Source: Candidatus Woesearchaeota archaeon (GTDB lineage: Archaea > Nanobdellota > Nanobdellia > Woesearchaeales > DSVV01). From it: 64,000 nt of DNA. Positions 54,449 to 64,000 of this stretch are shown one piece after another. The notes below the pieces were generated by a model. That model had not been told where the DNA came from. It worked only from the letters and a program-made list of their open reading frames with translations, and did not search any database. Position numbers and translations under genes: made by a program. Location of the stretch: positions 1 through 64,000 of the forward strand of contig JACPTB010000001.1 in assembly GCA_016192995.1 (NCBI GenBank), written 5' to 3'. Positions within the stretch are counted from its first letter, which is position 1; the number at the start of each line of letters is the position of its first letter.

Positions 54449-55039
54449 TCATTCTATAAATAGAAGATATTTTTCTTTCCCACTTAATTCAGATAATATT
54501 CGTTTAATAACAATTTTTTCCGGGTCTGGCATAAGTTTAATTCTAGTTTTAAGGTCAGCAAAATCAGTAAATGGTTTTTCACTTCGTTGTTCAAGTATTT
54601 CCCACATATGTTTTTTTCCTAATCCTGGAAGCAGTTCTAATTGATGCATTCTGGTGCTTAAAGGTTGAGCTTTGTTAAAAAAATCTATAAACCGCTTCTG
54701 ATTTTTATGAACAATATCTTTGACTACAAATTCAAGCTCCTTCTGGGCAGTTCCTGTCAATTTAGAAATAGGCAATTTACCAACAATATGATGGATTTTA
54801 TCCCGTTTACCATCTCCAATATAAATTTCATCATAGGGTTGAAGAAATATTTCTTTTTTAGGAACTAATTCTAATAACGTAAAGTAATTAGTGCCTATTG
54901 CATGCGCAATAGCAGTCTTTTTATGACTCGGTCTTTTGTCAAAAGGATATCCATTAGGCAAAAAGTCCAGAATAATAGCATGCTCTTCTTTGCTCTGTTT
55001 TATTTTTTCTTGTTCTATTTGCTCCATTTTATCACTCAT
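54449..55039 (-). CDS. DUF655 family protein
   Basis: 196 residues in the archaeal DUF655 family: an N-terminal beta domain (AIILDFLPNGYPFDKRPSHK), an OB-like region with YIGDGKRDKIHHIVG, and a C-terminal helix-hairpin-helix (LELLPGLGKKHMWEILEQR) that probably binds nucleic acid. The gene order eL21-Rpo4-DUF655 is conserved in many archaea, often followed by rsmA. Converges with the pilin genes. Confidence 0.88.
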   Translation of the reverse strand: MSDKMEQIEQEKIKQSKEEHAIILDFLPNGYPFDKRPSHKKTAIAHAIGTNYFTLLELVPKKEIFLQPYDEIYIGDGKRDKIHHIVGKLPISKLTGTAQKELEFVVKDIVHKNQKRFIDFFNKAQPLSTRMHQLELLPGLGKKHMWEILEQRSEKPFTDFADLKTRIKLMPDPEKIVIKRILSELSGKEKYLLFIE

Positions 55040-55138
55040 AGATTACAATATTATAACAGTTTACCATCTAATAAAAATACAACGCAAATGAAAACATAAG
55101 GATGCTACTGATATATAAATCTATTGAAAGATATATGC

Positions 55139-55161
55139 GTGTGTTGCATTATGCAACACAC
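55139..55161 (-). terminator. Palindrome just after rpo4
   Basis: GTGTGTTGCAT, one base, ATGCAACACAC: an 11-bp perfect inverted repeat beginning 5 bp past the Rpo4 stop, between it and the DUF655 gene. A probable 3'-end or processing signal. Confidence 0.4.
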
Positions 55162-55165
55162 TTTT

Positions 55166-55510
55166 CTAAACATATTTTTCTACAACATTGGCAATTTTTT
55201 TTGCGTTGTCATCACTAATAGAAATAGTTTGACCTTGAAAAAGAAGTTTTACCAACTCGGGTGTTTTAGGTAATAAATCGACAATTTTATTAAGATGAAT
55301 TTCTTTAAATCGAGGTACATTAAGACCCTCAAGTTCTTTAAGTAAAGTTTCATAATCTTTGTTGCTCAGTTTAGTAACATTTTGTAAATATTCTTCAGTT
55401 TTCTGCATTCTGAAATTAAGTTCAGTGTCACGTTTTTTTATTTTTTCAAGAGTTTTTCTTACAACAATCATGTTAAGACTGTTTTCTTCAAGAATATTTG
55501 GTTTAGTCAT
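55166..55510 (-). CDS. rpo4: RNA polymerase subunit Rpo4 (RpoF)
   Basis: 114 residues of the archaeal Rpo4/RpoF family, the partner of Rpo7 in the polymerase stalk. Evidence is the helical C-terminal HRDC-like part: KLSNKDYETLLKELEGLNVP and HLNKIVDLLPKTPELVKLLF, near-diagnostic for the family. It lies 17 bp downstream of eL21 and is co-transcribed with it. Confidence 0.92.
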   Translation of the reverse strand: MTKPNILEENSLNMIVVRKTLEKIKKRDTELNFRMQKTEEYLQNVTKLSNKDYETLLKELEGLNVPRFKEIHLNKIVDLLPKTPELVKLLFQGQTISISDDNAKKIANVVEKYV

Positions 55511-55527
55511 AATAATTCACATTATTT

Positions 55528-55821
55528 TCAAGCTTTTGCTTTTCTTAAATGGACAGGGTGTATAATTAATACCTTATCTAATCCGAGGTCATTAATTTTA
55601 ACTTCATAGCAAGTTCCTGTCTTTTTTTGTATAATTCCGGACTTATTGTGATATCTTGGTAGATACATTCCTTTTTGAACCGCAGGTTCAGCTATGAGAT
55701 TTACTTTATCACCCACATCAAATGTTTGAAAGTATTTACTTAAACTCAATTTACCTCGTTGTCGTAGAGGTTTCTGAAGTTTATAACGGGTTTTTCTCCG
55801 ATTGCCACCAATTCGTTTCAT
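55528..55821 (-). CDS. rpl21e: Ribosomal protein eL21
   Basis: 97 residues from the ATG at 55821 (MKRIGGNRRKTRYKLQKPLR), which lies 27 bp from a TATA box (55844-55851). The longer frame reaching 56049 would run through the tRNA gene and is rejected. Motifs FDVGDKVNLIAEPAVQKGM and PRYHNKSGII are typical of the archaeal/eukaryal L21e KOW-like fold in the large subunit. Confidence 0.93.
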   Translation of the reverse strand: MKRIGGNRRKTRYKLQKPLRQRGKLSLSKYFQTFDVGDKVNLIAEPAVQKGMYLPRYHNKSGIIQKKTGTCYEVKINDLGLDKVLIIHPVHLRKAKA

Positions 55822-55881
55822 GGCTATTAAGAAAAATAGGTGATTTATAAATGTTACGAACAAATTTTCTCTAACGAAAAT

Positions 55882-55889
55882 TTTATAAA
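55882..55889 (+). promoter_or_regulatory. TATA box before tRNA-Ile
   Basis: TTTATAAA about 52 bp upstream of the mature tRNA 5' end, which predicts a ~25-nt 5' leader. Close to the divergent eL21 promoter. Confidence 0.5.
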
Positions 55890-55937
55890 GCATCTCTCGT
55901 CTCTGAAATTCACCATTTAAGACTTCAATGGACCACT

Positions 55938-56093
55938 GGGCCCGTAGCTCAGTCTGGAGTCTTTTTAGATGGACAATTCGAGCGCTAGTCTTATAAGTCT
56001 TTCCTCGAAAAACTAAGTAAGCTAGTGGTCCAGGGTTCAAAGTAATCATTAAAAAAATAATTTGTGTAGATTATGAAATTCCCTGCGGGCCCA
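55938..56093 (+). tRNA. tRNA-Ile(UAU) with three intervening sequences
   Basis: The acceptor stem pairs GGGCCCG (55938-55944) with CGGGCCC (56086-56092), followed by discriminator A. D stem GCTC/GAGC, anticodon stem CTAGT/GCTAG with loop CTTATAA (anticodon TAT), and T stem CAGGG/CCCTG are all present, but three loops are too long. The D loop is 29 nt (about 20 extra), the anticodon loop carries 24 extra after position 37 (about 55997-56020), and the T loop is 45 nt (about 38 extra, with TAATC/GATTA able to pair). Removing them leaves a normal 74-nt tRNA. Archaeal tRNA introns are cut by the splicing endonuclease at bulge-helix-bulge motifs; three in one tRNA are known mainly in Thermoproteales. 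A UAU anticodon for AUA is also unusual among archaea. Confidence 0.8.
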
Positions 56094-56097
56094 TCAT

Positions 56098-56172
56098 GCC
56101 CTGGTAGTGTAGTCCGGCCAATCATACAGCACTTTCGATGCTGTGACCCGGGTTCAAATCCCGGCCAGGGCA
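56098..56172 (+). tRNA. tRNA-Glu(UUC)
   Basis: A full cloverleaf: acceptor GCCCTGG/CCAGGGC, anticodon stem CAGCA/TGCTG with loop CTTTCGA (anticodon TTC), T arm CCGGG-TTCAAAT-CCCGG, discriminator A. No intron. It begins 4 bp after the tRNA-Ile and is probably on the same transcript. Confidence 0.93.
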
Positions 56173-56230
56173 GTTTTATATTTATCATAACAAACTTTAA
56201 AAATAAAGGAGATAGATATCTGGTAAACCA

Positions 56231-56332
56231 ATGAAACGAAGTTCACGAAGATGGAAAAAGAAAAGGCAGATGCGTTGGAAGTGGCAACGTAAACGGATGA
56301 AAAAAGAAAAGCGAAAGAGACTTAAGAAATAA
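56231..56332 (+). CDS. rpl41e: Ribosomal protein eL41
   Basis: A 33-residue extremely basic peptide (MKRSSRRWKKKRQMRWKWQR and on). The RRWKKKxxMRWKW pattern is that of archaeal L41e, one of the smallest ribosomal proteins, which lies at the subunit interface. Usually missed by annotation because of its size. It sits between the tRNAs and the rRNA promoter. Confidence 0.85.
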   Translation: MKRSSRRWKKKRQMRWKWQRKRMKKEKRKRLKK

Positions 56333-56451
56333 ACCGAATAATTTTTAATGTAACTTTTTCTTGATCGCGTTATTTTTTCGTTTAATCAGCTATTATCACT
56401 CGTTTTATTCTTGATTTTTTCTCGACAGAATATTTTTTTAATAACAAAAAC

Positions 56452-56492
56452 TTTATAAACAACCTCTTTTCCCAATTATATGTTTTTATAAA
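56452..56492 (+). promoter_or_regulatory. rRNA operon promoter region, two TATA boxes
   Basis: TTTATAAA occurs at 56452-56459 and again at 56485-56492, about 170-210 bp before 16S. The leader downstream has a hairpin (ATACATATT/AATATGTAT, about 56515-56539). The segment AATGGAAACAAA (56598-56609) pairs with 58147-58158 beyond 16S, forming the pre-rRNA processing stem. Otherwise no gene in this 327-bp gap. Confidence 0.6.
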
Positions 56493-56660
56493 TCCTCTCC
56501 ATCTTTTTACCGAATACATATTTTAAATGAATATGTATAGGAATCTTTTTCAAATGTATGCTCTATTTGAAATTAATAGAGTGTGAATAGGTTGTTTAAT
56601 GGAAACAAAGCAATTCCTTTAAGTTGATATAGGCGATTGTATTCTAGCAGGATTTTGGAA

Positions 56661-58132
<1,472 letters not shown>

Positions 58133-58182
58133 TTTATTTTACTGTGTTTGTTTCCATTAGGCAATCTTTTTATTTTCATAAT

Positions 58183-58291
58183 GGGCCTGTAGCTCAGTCC
58201 GGTAGAGCATCGCCCTTGCATTATGTTGCAAGCGAAAAATTGCATTTCACAAGTGAGGCGGGGGCCTCGGGTTCAAATCCCGACGGGTCCA
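58183..58291 (+). tRNA. tRNA-Ala(UGC) with intron, in the 16S-23S spacer
   Basis: Acceptor GGGCCTG/CGGGTCC, D arm GCTC/GAGC, T arm TCGGG-TTCAAAT-CCCGA, discriminator A. The anticodon loop starts CTTGCA and ends after a 35-nt insertion (58221-58255) at the canonical 37/38 site; the spliced loop is CTTGCAA, anticodon TGC. A tRNA-Ala in this spacer is the usual archaeal arrangement. Confidence 0.9.
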
Positions 58292-58450
58292 TCTTAATTA
58301 AGAGACTATATAGTCGTTTACGATCATCACATATATTGACCGATAAGGTCTGCAGTTTGGTATTCAAACAATACCAAATTAAGGGTTAAAGATATGGATT
58401 GTATATCCCTATTCATATTAATGAAACCATGCATAGGTAAATAAGGAGAT

Positions 58451-61333
58451 CAATACTATCAGGTGGATGGTTTGGCTCAAAAGCTGATGAAGGACGTGAC
58501 AAGCTACGAAATGCCTTGGCGAGAAGCATGTGTTCTTTGAACCAAGGATGTCCGAATGTGACTTCACATTAAATCCGAAAGGATGGGAAACACAGGGAAT
58601 TGAAACGTCTTAGTACCTGTAGGAAAAGAAATCAAACGAGATGCTGTTAGTAAGAGCGACTGAAAACAGCGTAGAGCAAACCGAATCTATTGTAGCAATA
58701 TAATAGGGATGTGGTGTTGAGGCTACTTTTTAGATCCAAGAATAACATTCAAACTTCTTTGGAATAAGAGACCATAGAGGGTGAAAGTCCCGTAGAAAAC
58801 TTATTCTTGGATTGTAGTAGTACCTAGAGTATCATTCACCGGATACTGAATGAGAATATGGGAGTATCAACTTCCAACTCTAAATACTATTTGAGTCCGA
58901 TAGCGTATAGTACCGCGAGGGAACACTGAAAAGAACCCATAAAAGGGAGTGAAAAGAATCTGAAACCTGATAGTTATAGTGGGGTAGGGTTCTTTGGAAT
59001 TCTACCGTGCGTTTTGAATAACGTACCAGGGAGTTGATCTGAATGGCGAGGATAATCCTTAAAGGAGTTATCCGGAGCGAAAGCAAGTATCCGCAGCTTG
59101 CGAGGGATAAGGTATGAAAGTGCCTTAAGTCATTTGGGTCTGACCCGAAGCGGGACGATCTAACCTTGGGTAAGGTGAAGTGAGGGTAAAACCTCATGGA
59201 GGCCTGAAGAAGTGCTACGTGCAAGTGCTTTTCTAACTTGAGGTTAGGGGTGAAAAGCCAATCGAGTCCCGTGATAGCTGGTTCCTACCGAAGTTGGCCG
59301 CAGTCAAGTCCATAATTATATAGCTTGGATGGTAGAGAAACGGATTTGGAGCTTAGGGGGAGAAATCTCTCGGTTCTTTGTCCAACTCCGAATATCCACG
59401 CATAGTTAATATTATGGAAACGGCGGCTCGGGGTAAGCTTGAGTCGCGAGAGGGGAACAACCCAGACTACAGTTAAGGTCCCTAAATAAGAGCTAAGTGT
59501 TAAAGGGTGAAGAATGTTTATGTACTAAGACAGCGAGGAGGTTGGCTTAGAAGCAGCCACCCTATAATAAGTGCGTAACAGCTTACTTGTCAAGTATATA
59601 AGCGTCGAAAATGGACGGGGCTAAGCTCTTTACCGATACTGTGGACAATCGAAAGATTTGTGGTAGGTAGGCGTTCTGTGTGGGTAGAAGCATTTCTGAG
59701 GGGAAATGTGGACCGCATAGAAATGAGAATCCTGGTGGTAGTAAGAACAGAGCAGTGTGAGAATCACTGTCGCCGAAAGGGCAAGGGTTCCTTGACAATG
59801 TTAATCAGTCAAGGGTTAGTTGATCCTAACTCGGTTCATAATTTGAAAGAGTCGAGGAAAGGGAAACAGGTTAATATTCCTGTACTATTAAGGTATATGT
59901 GGTAACACAAGTTTAATTTCTGACATTTTCGGCTAAGTTAGCATAGATTATCTTCTATGTTAATGAGGACAAATCAAAGGAGTATCGTAATGATGAGAAT
60001 TTGATTAAACCTTAAAATAGTATCTTTAAGATATCTTAACTGATGCCTAGAATCCATGAAAAAGGAATTAAAATAAATCCTTAATAATCATACCAAGAAC
60101 CAGCACAGGTGCCCCTAGGTGAGAAACCTAAGGTGTGATGGTGTAATCTAACTAAGGGAATTCGGCAAATTAGCCCTGTATCTTCGGTAGAAAGGGTCCC
60201 TGTGGTTGTCTTCATAAGGAGGCGACTGTAGGGTTAAAAGATTAGGGTGGTCCAACTGTTTAACAAAAACACAACTTTCTGCTAGCCTGAAAAGGTGTGT
60301 ACAGAAGGTGACGTCTGCCCAGTGCCAGTACTTTAAACTCTGGTTCAACGGAGCTAAGAGCTGGTAAACGGCGGGGGTAACTATAACTCTCTTAAGGTAG
60401 CGAAATGCCTTGCCGTTTGAATGACGGCCTGCATGAATGGCGCAATGAGATCGCCACTGTCCCTAGTTAGATGCCACTGAACACTCTACCTGGTGCAAAG
60501 GCCAGGGATCTCCAGTGGGAAGTGAAGACCCCGTGAAACTTTACTGTAGCCTGTAGTTGCAATGTGAGTGGAGTTATACAGCGTAGATGGGAGTCGCTAC
60601 GTTTTGATCGCCAGATCAGAAATAGACATCAATGAAACACCATCTTTCAACGCTTACGTTGCTAACCAAGCAATTGGGACAGCTATTGGTGGACAGTTTG
60701 GCTGGGGTGGCACCCTGCTGAAAATGTATCAGTAGGGCCCAAAGGTTGGCTCAACTCGGTCAGAAATCGAGTGTAGAGTGCAAGGGCAAAAGCCAGCCTG
60801 ATTGGAATTCCAATCGTACGAATTTCAAACACGAAAGTGTGGCCTAGCGAACTCCTATGCTTTCTTGATGGAAGTTAGGAATGACAAAAAAGTTACTCCG
60901 GGGATAACAGAGTTGTCGCGCCCGAGAGCTCATATCGACGGCGCGGCTTGCTACATCGATGTCGGCTCTTCCTATCCTGGATGTGCAGAAGCGTCCAAGG
61001 GTGGGGGTGTTCACCCATTAAAAGGGATCGTGAGCTGGGTTCAGAACGCTGTGAGGCAGTTTGTTTAATATCTACTGGAGATGTTGGATATCTGAGGGGA
61101 AGGATCTTCTAGTACGAGAGGAACGAAGAATCGGAGCCACTGGTCTACCTGTTATCTGATAAGGTATGCAGGGCAGCTACGCTCCAGAGGATAAGTGCTG
61201 AAAGCATCTAAGCACGAAACCTCCCTCGAAACGAGATATCTTGAGCACCTATAAAAGATAGGGTTGATGGATACGGTGTGTAAGCATCAAGCTTCGGCGA
61301 GATGTTAAGCATGCGTACCCCAATAGTTCGTAC
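58451..61333 (+). rRNA. rrl: 23S ribosomal RNA (archaeal)
   Basis: About 2880 nt. Diagnostic sites are GTAACTATAACTCTCTTAAG (domain IV), the peptidyl-transferase region, and the sarcin-ricin loop AGTACGAGAGGAACG near 61113. The ends are set by the processing stem that pairs 58427-58450 with 61334-61354 (for example GGTAAATAAGGAGAT with CATCTTATTTACT). The exact mature ends may differ by several bases. No introns or 5S gene noticed after it. Confidence 0.93.
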
Positions 61334-61354
61334 ATCTTATTTACTTATGTGTGG

Positions 61355-61374
61355 TTTTCTTTTTTTCTTTTTTA
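61355..61374 (+). terminator. T-rich terminator after 23S
   Basis: A run of T broken by single C residues (TTTTCTTTTTTTCTTTTTT) directly after the 23S processing stem, as used by archaeal RNA polymerase for intrinsic termination. The ~110 bp that follow hold nothing recognisable. Confidence 0.6.
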
Positions 61375-61485
61375 AATTCGGTCTTACAGAACAATTAGTG
61401 ACAACTCTGTTATCTTAGAGAAATACTTGTACCTAAATTACAATTTACAGTCAAATCTCACGGGTCTTCAGAATACTTAAGAGAG

Positions 61486-61965
61486 TTAATAGTTACCATA
61501 AATTTTCTTGTCATACTTTTTTGGTTTGTCAATGCAATAATATTTTTCATCAAACTCTGTTATTTCCACCTTGAAATTCCAATTATCTTCTAGCCAAACT
61601 GTCGCTAGTTTAGAAAGAAATCCAATTTTTTTTGCTGTATGATATACTCTATGTGTTTCCAAAGTCATTTTAGGTTTAAAAGAAAGTTTCTGTGGATACG
61701 TATTTCTTGTCTTAATTTCATAAAATGTAAAATTATATTTGTCATTTTTATCAATTCCTATATTATTTGCTTGTATAGCATCAATTGAATCCCAATGTTC
61801 TATTAAGAACGCAATTTGTTCCTTAGTAAGCATATCGTCAAAATAAGCAAGAAAACGATGTTTAGGGTAGAAATTTGTTAAAGTGATTTGTGGGGTGGCA
61901 AGTTTAAACATACATTCTCCTATAATCCCTTTGAACGTGCCATTGAATTTTTTAACATTAAACAT
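61486..61965 (-). CDS. Putative PD-(D/E)XK nuclease-like protein
   Basis: 159 residues. An N-terminal helix with GIIGECMF (Glu), a middle Asp in SIDAIQAN, and a strand with FYEIKTRN (ExK) fit the PD-(D/E)XK core in order and spacing. No further domain. Family assignment is by these residues only; it could be a repair or Holliday-junction-type nuclease, or a lone endonuclease. Confidence 0.5.
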   Translation of the reverse strand: MFNVKKFNGTFKGIIGECMFKLATPQITLTNFYPKHRFLAYFDDMLTKEQIAFLIEHWDSIDAIQANNIGIDKNDKYNFTFYEIKTRNTYPQKLSFKPKMTLETHRVYHTAKKIGFLSKLATVWLEDNWNFKVEITEFDEKYYCIDKPKKYDKKIYGNY

Positions 61966-62091
61966 ATTTTAATTTGTCAAATAAGGATATTTGAAGATTT
62001 CCCTTAAGGAGTATAAGGTTTGTTGTTAAATAAATTTTGTATAACAAAATATTTAAACCTACAACGACATCTAAGAGTGTAAGGTGTAAAC

Positions 62092-62385
62092 ATGAAATAT
62101 AACACAAAAAGCGTTATTTTGGGAAGAAAGAAAAGATCAAACCCTGATGATACAAAACATCCTTTATTCATCAGTCTTTTTACTATGAATGATCCTCATA
62201 AATCTGGTCAAGTTCCTGACCAAATAATTGATTTTCCTTTAATCGATAGAGTTGATATTACAGGATTAGATGTTATATATCTTCTTGGCGGCAATGATCT
62301 TGTTATTAATAATCTTGAATATATTGAAGTTGAAACAGATAAGAATTATCGTGTTTATATCAGAGGAAAACAAGTAAAAAAATAG
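62092..62385 (+). CDS. Unknown small protein (97 aa)
   Basis: 97 residues, beta-rich C-terminal half (DVIYLLGGNDLVINNLEYIE). Not recognised. Good start signals: a TATA-like ATTTAAAC about 42 bp upstream, and AAGGTG 6 bp before the ATG. It converges with the RelA/SpoT gene, leaving 11 bp between stops. Confidence 0.6.
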   Translation: MKYNTKSVILGRKKRSNPDDTKHPLFISLFTMNDPHKSGQVPDQIIDFPLIDRVDITGLDVIYLLGGNDLVINNLEYIEVETDKNYRVYIRGKQVKK

Positions 62386-62396
62386 AAAATATTTTC

Positions 62397-64000
62397 TCAT
62401 CTAAACCCTTTGATCTCTTCAACGTTGGCAACTTCTGGAATTGTTTTAAGATTTTTTATTAATTCGCTGATGATATGTTTATCAGCAGTTTCAATAGTGA
62501 TTGAAGTAAGCACTTTATCTTTGCTTGGTTTAGTATTAATATTAGAAATATTAACCTTTTTTTCTACAAAACACGTCAATACTTTTGCCAGCGTTCCTAC
62601 TTTATGTTCCAGGAGGAGGCGTAAAATAGTTGTTTCAGTGCGAGAGCTTTTATTCCACAATACAGGAATCTCTTTCGTTTGACCAAGACTGTGAATATTA
62701 GAGCAGCCTTGTTTATGAACAGTTACTTTTTTATCTTTTGTTAGAAATCCTACGATTCTATCACTGAGTTGGGGATTGCAGCATTTTGATAATTTTGCTT
62801 GATCTGATTTCATACCGACTACTTCAAGGTAATTGATAAGGTTCTCAGGAACAGATTCTTTGAGCTTTTCAAGTTTTCTCCGCCCAGCTTTTGGGTCATG
62901 TTCTACTTCCATATGTAATGCTTGCCTTATTTTGCTTTTTGCTTTATTTGTTTTAACAAATTTAAGCCATTGCCGAGAAGGTTTTGCATTTTTTTGAGTG
63001 ATAATTTCAACAACATCACCTGAATGAAGCACTGTTTCAAGAGGCGCAATTTTATTATTGACTAATGATTTGGAACAGTTTTCTCCAATCGAAGTATGCA
63101 CCATATAAGCAAAATCAACAGGTGTTGAGTTGACCGGGAGAGAAATAGGATCTCCTTTTGGAGTAAACACTACAATTTCATCTTCAAATAAATCAATTTT
63201 TAGGCTTTCAATAAATTGTTTAGCATCTGTTGATTCTGCGCGCCATTCGAGGAGTTGTTTGAGCCATGAAATCTTTTTGTCAAACTGTTTATCGCGTTCA
63301 GTGCCATGATACTGCCAATGTGCAGCCACACCATCTTCAGCCATATGATGCATCTCTTCAGTTCTGATCTGAATTTCCAACCTTTTTCCGCCGCCGGTTA
63401 TTACCGTAGTATGTAAACTTTGGTAACCATTTGCTTTTGGCACAGAAATATAATCCTTAAATCTTCCAGGAGCTGGCTTCCATAATTCATGGACAATCCC
63501 CAAAGCTGCATAGCATTCAGGAATTGTTTTAGTGATAATACGCATAGCGATAAGATCATTAATCTCATCAAAATTCAATTTTTTCTTTTCCATTTTTTTG
63601 TAGATGCTAAAAAAATATTTGGCTCTTCCAGAAATTCTTGCAGAAATATTTTTTTTCTTTAGCTGTTCTTTGATTTCTTTGATAAGCTGCTTTGTCTGCG
63701 CTTCTCGCTCTCCTCGTTTTTCAGCAATTTTTGTTTTAATGTATTGGTAGATTTCAGGTTTCAAGTAGCGTAAGGAAAGATCTTCAAGTTCACCTTTAAC
63801 GCGCCACATTCCAAGCTTGTGAGCAATAGGCGCATAAATCTCAAGGGTTTCTTGGGCAATTCGTTCTTGTTTTTCAGGAGACAATGATTTTAAGGTTTGC
63901 ATATTGTGCATTCTATCCGCGAGCTTAATAAGCATGACACGAATGTCTTTTCCTGTTGCAATTAAGATTTTTCTCAGATTTTCAGCATTATAGTCTTCTT
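62397..64000 (-). CDS. RelA/SpoT-family (p)ppGpp synthetase/hydrolase (partial)
   Basis: The frame stays open to the window end (upstream codons read AENLRKILIATGKDIRV, then LIKLADRMHNMQTL), so the N-terminus is outside. Seen in order: the end of the HD hydrolase domain, the synthetase domain (AKYFFSIYKKMEKKK, NDLIAMRI, YISVPKANGYQSLHT), a TGS domain (IVVFTPKGDPISLPVNSTPV), a zinc-finger-like segment (SKCCNPQLSDRIVGF) and a C-terminal ACT domain. This is the long bacterial-type RSH protein of the stringent response. Most archaea lack it, so it was probably acquired from bacteria. Confidence 0.92.
   Translation of the reverse strand, partial: EDYNAENLRKILIATGKDIRVMLIKLADRMHNMQTLKSLSPEKQERIAQETLEIYAPIAHKLGMWRVKGELEDLSLRYLKPEIYQYIKTKIAEKRGEREAQTKQLIKEIKEQLKKKNISARISGRAKYFFSIYKKMEKKKLNFDEINDLIAMRIITKTIPECYAALGIVHELWKPAPGRFKDYISVPKANGYQSLHTTVITGGGKRLEIQIRTEEMHHMAEDGVAAHWQYHGTERDKQFDKKISWLKQLLEWRAESTDAKQFIESLKIDLFEDEIVVFTPKGDPISLPVNSTPVDFAYMVHTSIGENCSKSLVNNKIAPLETVLHSGDVVEIITQKNAKPSRQWLKFVKTNKAKSKIRQALHMEVEHDPKAGRRKLEKLKESVPENLINYLEVVGMKSDQAKLSKCCNPQLSDRIVGFLTKDKKVTVHKQGCSNIHSLGQTKEIPVLWNKSSRTETTILRLLLEHKVGTLAKVLTCFVEKKVNISNINTKPSKDKVLTSITIETADKHIISELIKNLKTIPEVANVEEIKGFR

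Noticed and set aside
55822-56049. N-terminal extension of the eL21 frame
   Set aside because: It would run through a tRNA gene. The ATG at 55821 has a TATA box at leaderless distance and starts the known eL21 sequence.
61339-61485. Search for a 5S rRNA after 23S
   Set aside because: No 5S-like sequence found. Only a T-rich terminator and unremarkable sequence are present.

Overview
The window is chromosome from an AT-rich archaeon, most likely a DPANN lineage of the Woesearchaeota/Pacearchaeota kind. Direct support: archaeal 16S and 23S rRNA genes with an intron-containing tRNA-Ala in the spacer, a tRNA-Ile interrupted three times, eL21 and eL41, RNA polymerase subunit Rpo4 next to a DUF655 protein, class III-type pilins, and TATA boxes placed about 26-29 bp before start codons (leaderless transcription). 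The DPANN assignment rests on the divergent rRNA and the style of the surface proteins. It is an inference, not a tree.

Layout. 1-5.9 kb: a very large surface protein, cut by the window edge and broken by one frameshift, with Asn-glycosylation-rich tandem repeats, a Cys-rich stalk, one membrane segment and 13 copies of a cytoplasmic 'GW' module. 6-20 kb: an accessory island. Three metzincin-protease gene copies (one truncated) each diverge from a toxin-antitoxin operon (RelBE-like, HEPN/MNT, RelBE-like). Three copies of a Cys-rich PKD protein (fragment, frameshifted, intact) sit beside the toxin-antitoxin genes. The island also holds a small RHH regulator with palindromic operators and a rearranged patch of truncated metabolic genes. 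20-26 kb: an Ala-Glu epimerase-like operon, a DUF4143 ATPase, a GHKL ATPase/DUF4325 pair, and small transposon-like inverted-repeat elements with target duplications.

26-45.8 kb is the most striking part. One long run of overlapping genes starts with a 2295-residue secreted subtilase that ends in a nuclease-like tip and is followed by a probable immunity gene. After it come two stand-alone secreted toxin cassettes (a zinc-peptidase tip and a PD-(D/E)XK-like tip), each with its own small downstream gene, then a toxin stub. The run ends with a lipoprotein, two membrane proteins, a C25-like adhesin and a LamG protein. This looks like an archaeal polymorphic toxin-immunity array.

45.8-55.8 kb returns to more ordinary genes: an XRE-CBS regulator, an S4 protein, an ICMT-like methyltransferase, a B12 radical SAM enzyme, PhnC/PhnE-like transporter genes, a membrane protein with a pilin pair, and the DUF655-Rpo4-eL21 cluster. 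55.9-61.4 kb holds tRNA-Ile, tRNA-Glu, eL41 and the 16S-tRNA-Ala-23S operon with processing stems. No 5S gene was seen. The window ends with a nuclease-like gene, a small unknown gene and the 3' part of a RelA/SpoT gene, a bacterial-type stringent-response enzyme that is rare in archaea.
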